Part shown: piece by piece, positions 23,328 through 30,940 of the stretch | How positions within the stretch are numbered: the stretch's first letter is position 1 | Layout: each line of letters opens with the position of its first letter | Source: Streptomyces thermolilacinus SPC6 | Lineage (GTDB): Bacteria > Actinomycetota > Actinomycetes > Streptomycetales > Streptomycetaceae | Length of the DNA: 64,000 nt | Direction of reading: 5' to 3' | Assembly: GCF_000478605.2 (NCBI RefSeq) | Contig: NZ_ASHX02000001.1 | Span: 3,325,895-3,389,894, forward strand | Notes under the pieces: model-generated | The model's database searches: none | Seen by the model: only the letters and a program-made list of their open reading frames with translations | What the model was told of the DNA's origin: nothing | Program-made: the position numbers and the translations under genes

Positions 23328-23870
23328 ATGGACCTGCCCCTGATCGCCACGGCGTTACCGGCCCTCGGGTGGGCCATCCACGGCGGTGTGCTGGCTCGCC
23401 GCCTGGCCGAGGCTCGCCGCGACCCGCTCACCGGCCTGCACACCCGCGCCGGATGGACCACCCGCGCCGAGCGCATCCTGTCCACGTCCCCCGCCGCGCT
23501 GGTGCTGCTGGTGGACCTGGACGACTTCAAGGCCATCAACGACACCCACGGCCACGCGGCCGGTGACGCGGTCCTCGTCGCGACCGCCGACCGCCTGTCC
23601 GCCTGGTGCGGCCGGACCGGCATCCCCGCCCGCCTCGGCGGCGACGAGTTCACCGCCATCACGCGCCACACCCTCGACACCGACGCCCTGCGGGTCGCGC
23701 TCAACCAGCCCGTTGACCACGCCGGAACGCGCATCCCGGTCGGCGCCTCCGTCGGTGTCTGCCACCGCACCGACCTGCCGTTGCCGTCTCTCACCGACGC
23801 CCTGTCCGCCGCCGACGCCGCCATGTACCGGGCCAAGGGCCACGGCAGGCGCAACACCCACCACCGCTGA
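23328..23870 (+). CDS. GGDEF-domain protein (putative diguanylate cyclase) on the AICE
   Basis: A 180-aa protein with start ATG 23328, 6 bp after the SpdD-like gene. A short N-terminal hydrophobic segment (about 4-24) leads to one GGDEF domain. RDPLTGLHTR (31-40), LVDLDDFKAINDTHGH (61-76), LGGDEF (103-108) and SAADAAMYRAKGHGR near the end are all present, so the metal- and GTP-binding residues appear intact. The RxxD inhibitory site normally five residues before GGDEF is not conserved (RTGIPARL). It could make cyclic di-GMP, which controls Streptomyces development through BldD; its effect during transfer is unknown. Confidence 0.85.
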   Translation: MDLPLIATALPALGWAIHGGVLARRLAEARRDPLTGLHTRAGWTTRAERILSTSPAALVLLVDLDDFKAINDTHGHAAGDAVLVATADRLSAWCGRTGIPARLGGDEFTAITRHTLDTDALRVALNQPVDHAGTRIPVGASVGVCHRTDLPLPSLTDALSAADAAMYRAKGHGRRNTHHR

Positions 23871-23884
23871 AAGGAAGAACCGTC

Positions 23885-24127
23885 ATGGGCCTGTTCAACC
23901 GCAAGAAGGACACCGACACCCCGGCGAACCCGGCCATGGCCGAGCTGGGCCGTGAGTTCGCCATCGCCCGCCGCCACGGCGACCGCAAGACCATGCGCCG
24001 CATCGGCCGCGAGTACACCAACACCGCCCAGACCGACGCGGACGCCGCCTCGTTCCAGCACGGCCAGGAGGCGTACGACGCGATCCCGCCCATCAACTCG
24101 CCGCGCCGCAACCGGCGCCGCCGCTGA
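23885..24127 (+). CDS. Small basic AICE protein
   Basis: An 80-aa protein with ATG 23885 after AAAGGAAGAACC. It is predicted mostly helical, with MAELGREFAIARRHGDRKTM and an Arg-rich C-terminus (SPRRNRRRR). No Cys pairs or membrane segment. The basic tail may contact nucleic acid. I do not recognise a family. It lies within the transfer operon, 14 bp after the GGDEF gene. Confidence 0.6.
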   Translation: MGLFNRKKDTDTPANPAMAELGREFAIARRHGDRKTMRRIGREYTNTAQTDADAASFQHGQEAYDAIPPINSPRRNRRRR

Positions 24128-24133
24128 GCGGCC

Positions 24134-24173
24134 CCCGGGGCGGCCTCGGTCGCCAAACTTCCGCCGCCCCGGG
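24134..24173 (+). other. Hairpin in the only sizeable gap of the operon
   Basis: Arms CCCGGGGCGG/CCGCCCCGGG (10 bp) with a 20-nt loop, in a 95-bp gap between tightly packed genes. It may attenuate transcription or be part of a replication or transfer origin. Confidence 0.4.
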
Positions 24174-24222
24174 CGCCTGAACCCCATCCCAGATCCAACG
24201 GACCCGAAAGGGAGACCCCATC

Positions 24223-24405
24223 ATGCCCCAGCACCCCCACACCGCGCCCGTGTGCCGCGACTGCGACGGCTTCGCCACCGCCACCATCACCACCGGCAAC
24301 CGCCACACGGACGGCTCCCGCGCCACCCTCCGCGTCACCTGCGTGACCTGCCAGGGCACCGGCCACACCACCATCGCCGCCGCCCGCGTCCGCGTCGGGA
24401 AGTGA
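24223..24405 (+). CDS. Second small zinc-knuckle AICE protein
   Basis: A 60-aa protein with ATG 24223 after AAAGGGAGA. Two CxxC knuckles, CRDCDG and CVTCQGTG, are separated by about 29 residues, the same DnaJ-like zinc pattern as the 64-aa protein at 21852. The rest is polar and beta-prone. Function unknown; repeated occurrence of the pattern in one operon suggests a shared zinc-dependent scaffold role (inference). Confidence 0.65.
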   Translation: MPQHPHTAPVCRDCDGFATATITTGNRHTDGSRATLRVTCVTCQGTGHTTIAAARVRVGK

Positions 24406-24410
24406 CCGCC

Positions 24411-24581
24411 ATGGCCCTGCTGAACTGGCGCTCCGCCGACCACTACGACCACACCGGCGACAAGCCCTGCACGATCTGCGCCAAGCCCACCCCGCTGCGC
24501 TCGGACCGGGGCAAGCCCGTCCACAAGGTCTGCGCCGAACAGTGGCTCGACACCCACGCCTCGCAGGAGGACGACGCGTGA
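24411..24581 (+). CDS. Small AICE protein with CxxC motif, coupled to repSA
   Basis: A 56-aa protein, ATG 24411, starting 5 bp after the previous stop. It contains KPCTICAKPT and a later VHKVCAEQWLDTH, giving C-x2-C plus H/C positions that may bind zinc. Its stop overlaps the repSA start by 4 nt (GTGA), so it is translated together with the replication initiator and may help regulate it. No named family recognised. Confidence 0.62.
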   Translation: MALLNWRSADHYDHTGDKPCTICAKPTPLRSDRGKPVHKVCAEQWLDTHASQEDDA

Positions 24582-25966
24582 CCGACGCCGCCACCATGGC
24601 GGGCCTGGACCCGGCCACCCTCGCCGACGTGGTGAGGCTGGCCGGGTCCACCGGCTTCGACCGCCTCCAGGACCAGATCCGCCGCACTGGCGGCTGCACC
24701 GACCCCATCCGTCTGACCGGCGCCACCAAGCTGCTCGACCCGTCCACCAAGACCGTGCTCCACGCGTACTCCACCACCGACGAACCCGGCGGCGTCCTGC
24801 GCGTCGCCTGCGGCAACCGCCGCGCCTCCCGCTGCCCCGCCTGCGCCTGGACCTACGCCGGGGACACCTACCACCTCATCCGCGTCGGACTCGTCGGAGA
24901 CCCGGCCAAGGGCACCCCCGACACCGTGCGCGACCACCCCCGCGTCTTCGCCACCCTCACCGCCCCCTCCTTCGGCCCCGTCCACAACCGGCCCGGAAAC
25001 CGCCCCTGCGCCTGCGGCACCCGCCACGCCGAAGACGCCCCCGAGCTGGGCACGGCCCTGGACCCGGCGACGTACGACTACGCGGGCTCGGTGCTGTGGA
25101 ACAACCACGCCTCCGAGCTGTGGCGCTACTTCACGATCTACCTCCGCCGCGAGATCGCCCGCCGCGCCGGACTCACCCAGAAAGCCGCCCGCGAAGCCTC
25201 GCGCGTCTCCTTCGGCAAGGTCGCCGAGTACCAGAAACGCGGCGCCGTCCACTTCCACGCGGTCATCCGTTTCGACGGCCCCGACGGACCCGACACACCC
25301 CCGCCCGCCTGGGCCACCCTCGACCTGCTCACCGACGCCATCCGGTCCGCCGCCGCCCGCGTCCGCGTCGAAGTCCCGGCCGCCGGGGACCAGCCCGCCC
25401 GCACCCTGCGGTGGGGCACCCAACTCGACACCCAGCCCATCGGCGCCTTCGGCAACGGCGAAGAGATCAACGAACAGGCCGTCGCCTCCTACGTCGCCAA
25501 GTACGCCACCAAAGCCGCCGAGACCACCGGCACCGTCGACCGCCGCATCGGCAACAAGGAAGCCCTCGACCTCCTCGACGTGCCCGACCACCCCCGGCGC
25601 CTGATCGAAGCCTGCCTCGACCTCCACCCGCTCTACCCGGACCGGAAGCTACGCGACTGGGCCCACATGCTCGGCTTCCGCGGCCACTTCTCCACCAAGT
25701 CCCGCCGCTACTCCACCACCCTCACCGCCCTGCGCCACGCACGCGCCGACTACCGCGCCGCCGAACAACGCGCCGCCCTCGGCCTGCCCGACCCCGACGA
25801 CCACCCCGAAGCCACCACCCTCGTCGTCGCCCACTGGACCTACGCCGGTCACGGCCACACCCCCGGCGAATCCTGGCTCGCCGCCACCATCCGCCGCGAC
25901 ATCCAGCACAACCGCGAAGCCGCACGCGAAGCACTGCACGACCTCGACACCCAAGGGGAGGACTGA
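24578..25966 (+). CDS. repSA: RepSA-type rolling-circle replication initiator
   Basis: A 462-aa HUH endonuclease. GTG 24578 overlaps the upstream stop. A Cys-rich N-terminal part (CGNRRASRCPAC, about 78-89) may bind zinc. The motif-1-like VFATLTAPSFGPVH (123-136) is followed by the metal-binding HUH motif HFHAVI (225-230) and the catalytic Tyr region YVAKYATK (305-312). Such proteins nick the double-strand origin to start rolling-circle replication after excision. Length and motifs are complete. The xis gene begins 2 bp after its stop. Confidence 0.92.
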   Translation: MTDAATMAGLDPATLADVVRLAGSTGFDRLQDQIRRTGGCTDPIRLTGATKLLDPSTKTVLHAYSTTDEPGGVLRVACGNRRASRCPACAWTYAGDTYHLIRVGLVGDPAKGTPDTVRDHPRVFATLTAPSFGPVHNRPGNRPCACGTRHAEDAPELGTALDPATYDYAGSVLWNNHASELWRYFTIYLRREIARRAGLTQKAAREASRVSFGKVAEYQKRGAVHFHAVIRFDGPDGPDTPPPAWATLDLLTDAIRSAAARVRVEVPAAGDQPARTLRWGTQLDTQPIGAFGNGEEINEQAVASYVAKYATKAAETTGTVDRRIGNKEALDLLDVPDHPRRLIEACLDLHPLYPDRKLRDWAHMLGFRGHFSTKSRRYSTTLTALRHARADYRAAEQRAALGLPDPDDHPEATTLVVAHWTYAGHGHTPGESWLAATIRRDIQHNREAAREALHDLDTQGED

Positions 25967-25968
25967 AC

Positions 25969-26178
25969 ATGGATCGACTGCTGACCGTGGAGCAGGTCGC
26001 CGAGATGCTGGGAACGACGGTGCGCTTCCCCCGTCGGCTGATCGAGGAACGGCGGATCGAGTTCGTCAAGGTCGGCCGACACGTCCGCATCCGGGAGAGC
26101 GCCGTCACCGCGTTCGTCGCGGCGAACACGGTCCAGCCGGTGGTCATTCGTTCGTCCCGTCTTCGGTCGGTGGCCTGA
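25969..26178 (+). CDS. xis: Excisionase (Xis), MerR-like helix-turn-helix
   Basis: A 69-aa DNA-binding protein with ATG 25969. It has the HTH_17 pattern LLTVEQVAEMLGTTVRF with the wing FVKVGRHVRIRESAV, typical of AICE excisionases that direct the integrase toward excision. Its stop codon shares one base with the integrase start (TGATG), so translation of the two is coupled. The position immediately before int is canonical. Confidence 0.88.
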   Translation: MDRLLTVEQVAEMLGTTVRFPRRLIEERRIEFVKVGRHVRIRESAVTAFVAANTVQPVVIRSSRLRSVA

Positions 26179-27356
26179 TGGCCCGCAAGCGCAAGGCACG
26201 CCGCAGCTTCGGACGGGTGCGCAAGCTGCCCTCGGGCCGGTACCAGGCTCGGTATCCGGGCCCGGACGGCATCCTGCGGCCTGCTGACCGAACCTTCGCC
26301 ACCACGACCGACGCTGATCTGTGGCTCGCCAAGAAGCGTGTGGAGATCGAGGAAGGCCGCTGGCTCGACCCGGCCGAGGGGCAGACCACTGTCCGGGAGT
26401 GGTCGGCTCGCTGGTTGGCATCGGTAGCGCCTCAGCTCAAGCACAAGACGCAGGCGTCGTACCGCTCGCTGATCGACTCGCGCATCAACCCGGTGCTCGG
26501 GGACCGTGAGCTGGCGAGCCTGAGGCCCATCACGGTCGCGGAGTGGGTCGCTGCCATGAAGATGCAGGGGTTGAGCGCGTCGCGGATTCGTCAGGCGTAC
26601 CGGGTCCTGTCACAGGTCATGGGCTCGGCAGTCGATAACGGTCTGATCAGCCAGACTCCGTGTCGTGGCGTGCGCCTGCCCCGTATGCCTCAGACCGAGC
26701 CGCACATCCTTACACCGGTGGAGGCGTCGCGGATCGTCCGGAACGCCGACGCTCCGCATGACCTCCTGATCGCGCTGCTGGCCTTCGCGGGCCTACGGGT
26801 CGGGGAGGCCTTCGCGCTTCGTCGGAGGGACGTAGACGTGTCTGGCCGACTCCTGGTGGTGGACGAGAACCTGGCGGAAGCGAACGGGGCGCTGGTCTTC
26901 GACACGCCGAAGTCCCACCAGCGGCGGGTCCTCTCCCTGGCTCCGTCCCTTGCCCTGCGGCTCGGTGCTTACCTCGACGGTCTGCCCGGAGGGGATGACG
27001 TGCTTCTCTTCACGAACCGGTCCGGTCGGCCGCTGCGCTACAACCAGTGGCGCAAGGCGTACTTCGACCCCGCTGTCTCGGCGGCCGGCCTAACGGACGT
27101 GACACCCCACGACCTTCGGGCTTCGCATGGGACCTGGGTAGCCGACCGGTACGGCGTCATGACCGCCGCCCACCGCCTCGGGCACTCCAACGCGAGCGTC
27201 ACCACCCGCCACTACGCTCGGCCCGTTGCCGGTCGGGACGCGGAGGTGGCCACCGCCTCGGACGCCTGGTTCCAGGGGCACGACGGGGCTTATGGGGCAC
27301 GCAGCGGGCACGGCGAGGACGACGACGGCTCGACTGGGGCTCTTGCGCCGCTCTGA
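26178..27356 (+). CDS. int: Tyrosine recombinase integrase
   Basis: A 392-aa site-specific recombinase. An N-terminal arm-binding and core-binding region (about 1-170) precedes the catalytic domain. The active residues are Arg207 (FAGLRVGEAF), Lys245 region (TPKSHQRR), His311 and Arg314 (PHDLRASHGTW), His336 (HRLGHSN) and nucleophile Tyr346 (VTTRHYARP). It ends 37 bp before attR, the usual arrangement for insertion into a tRNA 3' end. It should catalyse integration at tRNA-Ser(UGA) and, with Xis, excision. Confidence 0.95.
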   Translation: MARKRKARRSFGRVRKLPSGRYQARYPGPDGILRPADRTFATTTDADLWLAKKRVEIEEGRWLDPAEGQTTVREWSARWLASVAPQLKHKTQASYRSLIDSRINPVLGDRELASLRPITVAEWVAAMKMQGLSASRIRQAYRVLSQVMGSAVDNGLISQTPCRGVRLPRMPQTEPHILTPVEASRIVRNADAPHDLLIALLAFAGLRVGEAFALRRRDVDVSGRLLVVDENLAEANGALVFDTPKSHQRRVLSLAPSLALRLGAYLDGLPGGDDVLLFTNRSGRPLRYNQWRKAYFDPAVSAAGLTDVTPHDLRASHGTWVADRYGVMTAAHRLGHSNASVTTRHYARPVAGRDAEVATASDAWFQGHDGAYGARSGHGEDDDGSTGALAPL

Positions 27357-27393
27357 CCAGTGGCGGAGTCAGTAGCGGCCCGGAAGATCGAAA

Positions 27394-27450
27394 GGTCTTG
27401 AAAACCGTCGTGGCGCGAGTCACCGTGGGTTCAAATCCCACACCCACCGC
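27394..27450 (+). repeat. attR: attR of the AICE (tRNA-Ser 3' remnant)
   Basis: 57 bp duplicating the 3' half of tRNA-Ser(UGA), with a single difference (T at 27420). It lacks the 5' acceptor and D-arm, so it is not a functional tRNA. It represents the displaced chromosomal 3' end. Confidence 0.95.
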
Positions 27451-27460
27451 AGCAGATGAA

Positions 27461-27492
27461 CGGCCCCCGACCGGGAGATCGGTCGGGGGCCG
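27461..27492 (+). terminator. Terminator after attR
   Basis: Perfect 12-bp arms CGGCCCCCGACC/GGTCGGGGGCCG with an 8-nt loop. Probably the original tRNA-Ser terminator, now also ending the integrase transcript and facing the convergent 68-aa gene. Confidence 0.85.
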
Positions 27493-27533
27493 CTTCCGTG
27501 CGGGCATGCGGTGGGATGGCAGCCCGCGGGGAC

Positions 27534-27740
27534 CTACAGCTCGTCATCCCGTTCGAGGATCAGGCTGATCGAGCCGTCCTCGAGGTTGATGCCGCCATCA
27601 AGATGCTGGTGGTAGCCGTCCGGGAGTCCGGGGGCGGCGAGACTGACGAGGTGCTCGGCCAGGTCCCGCAGTCCGGCGGCGTTGGCGGTGATGGTGACTT
27701 CGGTGGCTGAGTCGTGCACCTTGATCTTGGGTTCGCCCAT
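27534..27740 (-). CDS. Small conserved actinobacterial protein
   Basis: A 68-aa acidic soluble protein with start ATG 27740. The sequence MGEPKIKVHDSATEV is followed by a predicted helix (GLRDLAEHLVSLA) and closes with NLEDGSISLILERDDEL. Mixed beta-alpha-beta pattern. Similar proteins appear widely in Streptomyces from memory, with no assigned function. It converges on the AICE and is not part of it. Confidence 0.62.
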   Translation of the reverse strand: MGEPKIKVHDSATEVTITANAAGLRDLAEHLVSLAAPGLPDGYHQHLDGGINLEDGSISLILERDDEL

Positions 27741-28146
27741 GGGGCCACGTTACGGCGGTCCTTCAGCACCGTCCCTGGGCCCGCCGCTCGCCCGACCCGC
27801 CGGACACGCGACGGCGCCGCCCACCGGAACGAGAGCATCCCGCCGGAAGCATGCCGGTGAGTGTCTCCGAGGCTCTGGCGGCACGTGGACCGGCTGAGCG
27901 CACGAGGCACTGCCTTTCGTCGCGGTGCCCGGTGGTGTCGATCGTGGCTGCATGCCGCTCGCGCTGATCGCGCTTCTTTGAGGGGTGGGTCGCGCTCTGG
28001 TGTGAACCGTGGGGGGCGGGGTTTATCGGGGGGACTGTCACGCTTCAGTGGGATTGGGGCGGGCAGTCCGGTTCGCCGGAAGGGGCGTGGGCAGTCTTGA
28101 GCCGCGAACGCCGACCGTTCGCCGCTTCGGGAGGATGGAGGATCAC
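27741..28146. other. Noncoding spacer
   Basis: About 400 bp to the right of the 68-aa gene. I see no supported gene or clear repeat here. Confidence 0.4.
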
Positions 28147-28272
28147 ATGGCAGGTGGCTTCCTTGCCCACGGCTCCGGGGCCGTCGTTCCCGCCCCGTTG
28201 GCGCGGTGCTCGTCGCCAGTTCTGTGGACGACCCGGTCGCCACCGGGCCCGGATGCCCGGCCCGAGGGGTGA
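28147..28272 (+). CDS. Candidate 41-aa small protein
   Basis: ATG 28147 is preceded at 5 nt by GGAGG, and a strong hairpin lies 26 bp beyond the stop, giving the appearance of a complete small transcription unit. The peptide begins MAGGFLAHGSGAVVPAPLAR, contains one Cys and one Trp, and is Pro/Gly-rich toward the end. No family recognised. It lies upstream of the SigE-family gene and could be a leader peptide. The amino-acid composition does not exclude chance, so confidence is low. Confidence 0.3.
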   Translation: MAGGFLAHGSGAVVPAPLARCSSPVLWTTRSPPGPDARPEG

Positions 28273-28298
28273 GGGGGGCGAAGTGGAGTGACGATCCG

Positions 28299-28338
28299 CG
28301 GCCCGCGCGCCGGTACGGAGGTACCGGGGCGCGGGCCG
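28299..28338. terminator. 18-bp hairpin upstream of the sigma factor gene
   Basis: Arms 28299-28316 and 28321-28338 pair at 17 of 18 positions around a GGAG loop. A strong terminator or attenuator about 155 bp before the SigE-family start. Confidence 0.7.
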
Positions 28339-28493
28339 TGCGTCGTGTCCGGGGGGCGCGACCCTGACCACGTCACCCCCTCCCCTCCACCTACAGGAGG
28401 TGGGTCCCGCATCACCCCTACAACCTGAGGGGGACACCGTTTCGGGACCTGGGGGCGATCCCCGTGCGGGTGCCCCGCTCCTAGCGTGGTCGT

Positions 28494-29039
28494 ATGACCG
28501 CGACTACTGGCCCCGTCTGTGCCGGAGCCTCCACGGCCGCCTCCGCGTATCCGTCCTTCTCCTCGTACGTACGGGCCCGGGGCCCCGTCCTGCTGCGCAC
28601 CGCGCGCTCGCTGACCGCCAACCCCTGCGACGCCGAGGACCTGCTCCAGACCGCCCTCGCGAAGACGTACGTGGCCTGGGAGCGCATCGAGGACCACCGC
28701 GCCCTCGACGGCTATGTGCGCCGCGCCCTCGTCAACACGCGTACGTCGCAGTGGCGCAAGCGCCGGGTGGACGAGTTCGCGTGCGACGAGCTACCGGAGC
28801 CGCACGGGTTGCAGGAGTCCGACCCGGCCGAGCGGCAGGGCCTGCGCGACGCGATGTGGCGTGCGGTCATGCGGCTGCCCGACCGGCAGCGCGCCATGGT
28901 CGTACTCCGGTACTACGAAGACCTCAGCGAGGCGCAGACGGCGGCGGTGCTCGGGGTGTCCGTGGGGACCGTCAAGAGCGCCGTCTCCCGTGCCCTGGGC
29001 AAGCTGCGGGACGATCCGGAACTGGCGCCGGTCCGGTGA
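28494..29039 (+). CDS. SigE-family RNA polymerase sigma-70 factor
   Basis: A 181-aa ECF-like sigma factor of the actinobacterial SigE subfamily. Region 2 covers about residues 25-95 (SYVRARGPVLLRTARSLT, CDAEDLLQTALAKTYVAWERI). Region 4 covers about 120-175 (LPDRQRAMVVLRYYEDLSEAQTAAVLGVSVGTVKSAVSRAL). No anti-sigma gene is adjacent, and the N-terminal 20 residues are variable. The start ATG 28494 is the first in-frame choice but lacks a strong ribosome-binding site. Structured DNA upstream may regulate it. Confidence 0.87.
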   Translation: MTATTGPVCAGASTAASAYPSFSSYVRARGPVLLRTARSLTANPCDAEDLLQTALAKTYVAWERIEDHRALDGYVRRALVNTRTSQWRKRRVDEFACDELPEPHGLQESDPAERQGLRDAMWRAVMRLPDRQRAMVVLRYYEDLSEAQTAAVLGVSVGTVKSAVSRALGKLRDDPELAPVR

Positions 29040-29105
29040 CTTCGGAGGTGCCCTGGCGCGGGCGGGCCTCGATGTCCGGGGCACGGTCCGGTGCTCGTGA
29101 CGGAT

Positions 29106-29119
29106 GTTTCACGTGAAAC
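29106..29119. other. parS: parS (ParB-binding) site 4
   Basis: Perfect GTTTCACGTGAAAC, 66 bp after the SigE-family gene and about 93 bp before the acyl-CoA ligase start. Confidence 0.9.
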
Positions 29120-29139
29120 GGCATACCCAGGGGTAGTGA

Positions 29140-29155
29140 CATACCGCGCGGTATG
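29140..29155. promoter_or_regulatory. 16-bp palindromic operator before the acyl-CoA ligase
   Basis: Perfect palindrome CATACCGCGCGGTATG, 57 bp before the ligase start and 20 bp after parS site 4. The shape fits a TetR-family operator; no such regulator is adjacent. Confidence 0.6.
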
Positions 29156-29211
29156 GGCGCAGAATCTGCACACCACACCGCCGCGTAGCGAGCGCCCACC
29201 GGGAGGACGCC

Positions 29212-30861
29212 GTGCTGAGCACCATGCAGGACGTACCGCTGACCGTCACCCGCATCCTTCACCACGGGATGACGATCCACGGGAAGTCGCAGATCACCAC
29301 CTGGACCGGTGGACCGGAGCCGCAGCGACGCAGCTTCGCCGAGACCGGTGTCCGGGCGACGCGGCTCGCCAACGCCCTGCGCGACGAACTCGGGGTCGTC
29401 GGCGACGACCGGGTCGCGACCCTGATGTGGAACAACGCCGAGCACGTCGAGGCGTACCTCGCGATCCCGTCCATGGGCGCGGTCCTCCACACGCTCAACC
29501 TGCGCCTCCCCGCCGAGCAGCTCATCTGGATCGTCAACCACGCCGCCGACCGCGTCGTCCTGGTCAACGGCACCCTCCTCCCCCTTCTCGCGCCGCTCCT
29601 GCCGCACCTGCCGACCGTCGAGCACGTCGTCGTCGCGGGACCCGGCGACCGCTCCGTCCTGGACGACGCCGCGCCGCAGGTCCACGACTACGACGAGCTG
29701 ATAGCGGGCCGCCCGGACACGTTCGACTGGCCTGAGCTGGACGAACGCCAGGCCGCCGCCATGTGCTACACCTCCGGCACCACCGGCGACCCCAAGGGCG
29801 TCGTCTACTCCCACCGCTCCATCTACCTGCACTCCATGCAGGTGAACATGAGCGAGTCCATGGGCCTCACCGACCGCGACACGACGCTGGTGGTCGTCCC
29901 GCAGTTCCACGTGAACGCCTGGGGGTTGCCGCACGCCACGTTCATGAGCGGCGTCAACATGCTGATGCCCGACCGCTTCCTCCAGCCCGCCCCGCTCGCC
30001 GAGATGATCGAGAAGGAGCGGCCGTCGCACGCCGCCGCCGTCCCCACCATCTGGCAGGGCCTCCTCGCCGAGGTGATGGCCAACCCGCGCGACATCTCCT
30101 CCATGGCCAACGTCACCATCGGCGGCGCCGCCTGCCCGCCCTCCCTCATGGAGGCGTACGACAAGCTCGGCGTCCGCCTCTGCCACGCCTGGGGCATGAC
30201 GGAGACCTCCCCGCTCGGCACCATGGCGTTCCCGCCCGCCGGCCTGACGGAGGAGGAGGCATGGCCGTACCGCGTCACGCAGGGCCGCTTCCCGGCCAGT
30301 GTCGAGGCGCGGCTGATCGGCCAGAACGGCGAGACGCTGCCGTGGGACGGTGAGTCCGCCGGTGAGCTGGAGGTCCGCGGCCCGTGGATCGCGGGCGCCT
30401 ACTACGGCGGCGCGGACGCCGAGGCGCTGCGGCCCGACGACAAGTTCAGCGAGGACGGCTGGCTGAAGACGGGCGACGTGGGCGTCATCAGCCCCGACGG
30501 GTACCTCACCCTCACGGACCGCGCGAAGGACGTCATCAAGTCGGGCGGTGAATGGATCTCGTCCGTCGAGCTGGAGAACGCCCTGATGGGCCACCCGGAC
30601 GTCGCCGAGGCCGCCGTCGTGGCGGTCCCGGACGACCGGTGGGGCGAGCGGCCGCTCGCGACGGTCGTCCTCAGGGAGGGAGCGAGCGCCGACTACGAGA
30701 CGCTGCGCGCGTTCCTCGCCGAGTCGGGCATCGCCAGGTGGCAGCTGCCGGAGCGCTGGGCGGTCGTCCCGGCGGTGCCGAAGACGAGCGTCGGCAAGTT
30801 CGACAAGAAGGTGATCCGCAAGCAGTACGCGGACGGGGAGCTGGACGTCACGCTGCTGTAG
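29212..30861 (+). CDS. Long-chain-fatty-acid-CoA ligase (AMP-binding)
   Basis: A 549-aa ANL-superfamily enzyme that activates a fatty acid to acyl-AMP and then acyl-CoA. GTG 29212 follows GGGAGG at 5 nt. The P-loop-like motif [17 protein letters not shown] is near residue 185. [29 protein letters not shown] and the C-terminal lysine motif [16 protein letters not shown] are all present, so it should be active. It is soluble and monocistronic. The upstream 16-bp palindrome suggests repression by a TetR-type regulator. Confidence 0.92.
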   Translation: MLSTMQDVPLTVTRILHHGMTIHGKSQITTWTGGPEPQRRSFAETGVRATRLANALRDELGVVGDDRVATLMWNNAEHVEAYLAIPSMGAVLHTLNLRLPAEQLIWIVNHAADRVVLVNGTLLPLLAPLLPHLPTVEHVVVAGPGDRSVLDDAAPQVHDYDELIAGRPDTFDWPELDERQAAAMCYTSGTTGDPKGVVYSHRSIYLHSMQVNMSESMGLTDRDTTLVVVPQFHVNAWGLPHATFMSGVNMLMPDRFLQPAPLAEMIEKERPSHAAAVPTIWQGLLAEVMANPRDISSMANVTIGGAACPPSLMEAYDKLGVRLCHAWGMTETSPLGTMAFPPAGLTEEEAWPYRVTQGRFPASVEARLIGQNGETLPWDGESAGELEVRGPWIAGAYYGGADAEALRPDDKFSEDGWLKTGDVGVISPDGYLTLTDRAKDVIKSGGEWISSVELENALMGHPDVAEAAVVAVPDDRWGERPLATVVLREGASADYETLRAFLAESGIARWQLPERWAVVPAVPKTSVGKFDKKVIRKQYADGELDVTLL

Positions 30862-30868
30862 TCAGTGA

Positions 30869-30914
30869 AGAAGGGGGAGGGGGCGAGCCGACCGGCTCGC
30901 CCCCTCCCCCTTCT
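30869..30914. terminator. 22-bp bidirectional terminator
   Basis: Perfect 22-bp arms (30869-30890 and 30893-30914) made of AGAAGGGGGAGGGGGCGAGC-type sequence with an almost closed loop. It separates the convergent ligase and PAS-protein genes. Confidence 0.85.
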
Positions 30915-30940
30915 CCGTGCGCTTACTCCGTGCGCCGCCG

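Larger units (their letters stand above)
17446..27450 (+). mobile_element. Actinomycete integrative and conjugative element (AICE, pSAM2/SLP1 type)
   Basis: A 10,005-bp element bounded by 57-bp direct repeats of the tRNA-Ser(UGA) 3' half. It has the AICE hallmarks in canonical order: a GntR-type regulator, FtsK/SpoIIIE-like TraSA, Spd-type spread proteins, a HUH replication initiator, a small excisionase and a tyrosine integrase next to attR. Transfer in this class is of double-stranded DNA by a single translocase. All core genes appear intact, so it is plausibly mobile. There is no obvious metabolic or resistance cargo; the additions are a HAD hydrolase, a GGDEF protein and a 57-aa leftward gene. 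Confidence 0.95.

Noticed and set aside
27394..27450. Possible second tRNA-Ser at the right end of the AICE
   Set aside because: Only the 3' half is present (no 5' acceptor strand or D-arm); it is the attR remnant.
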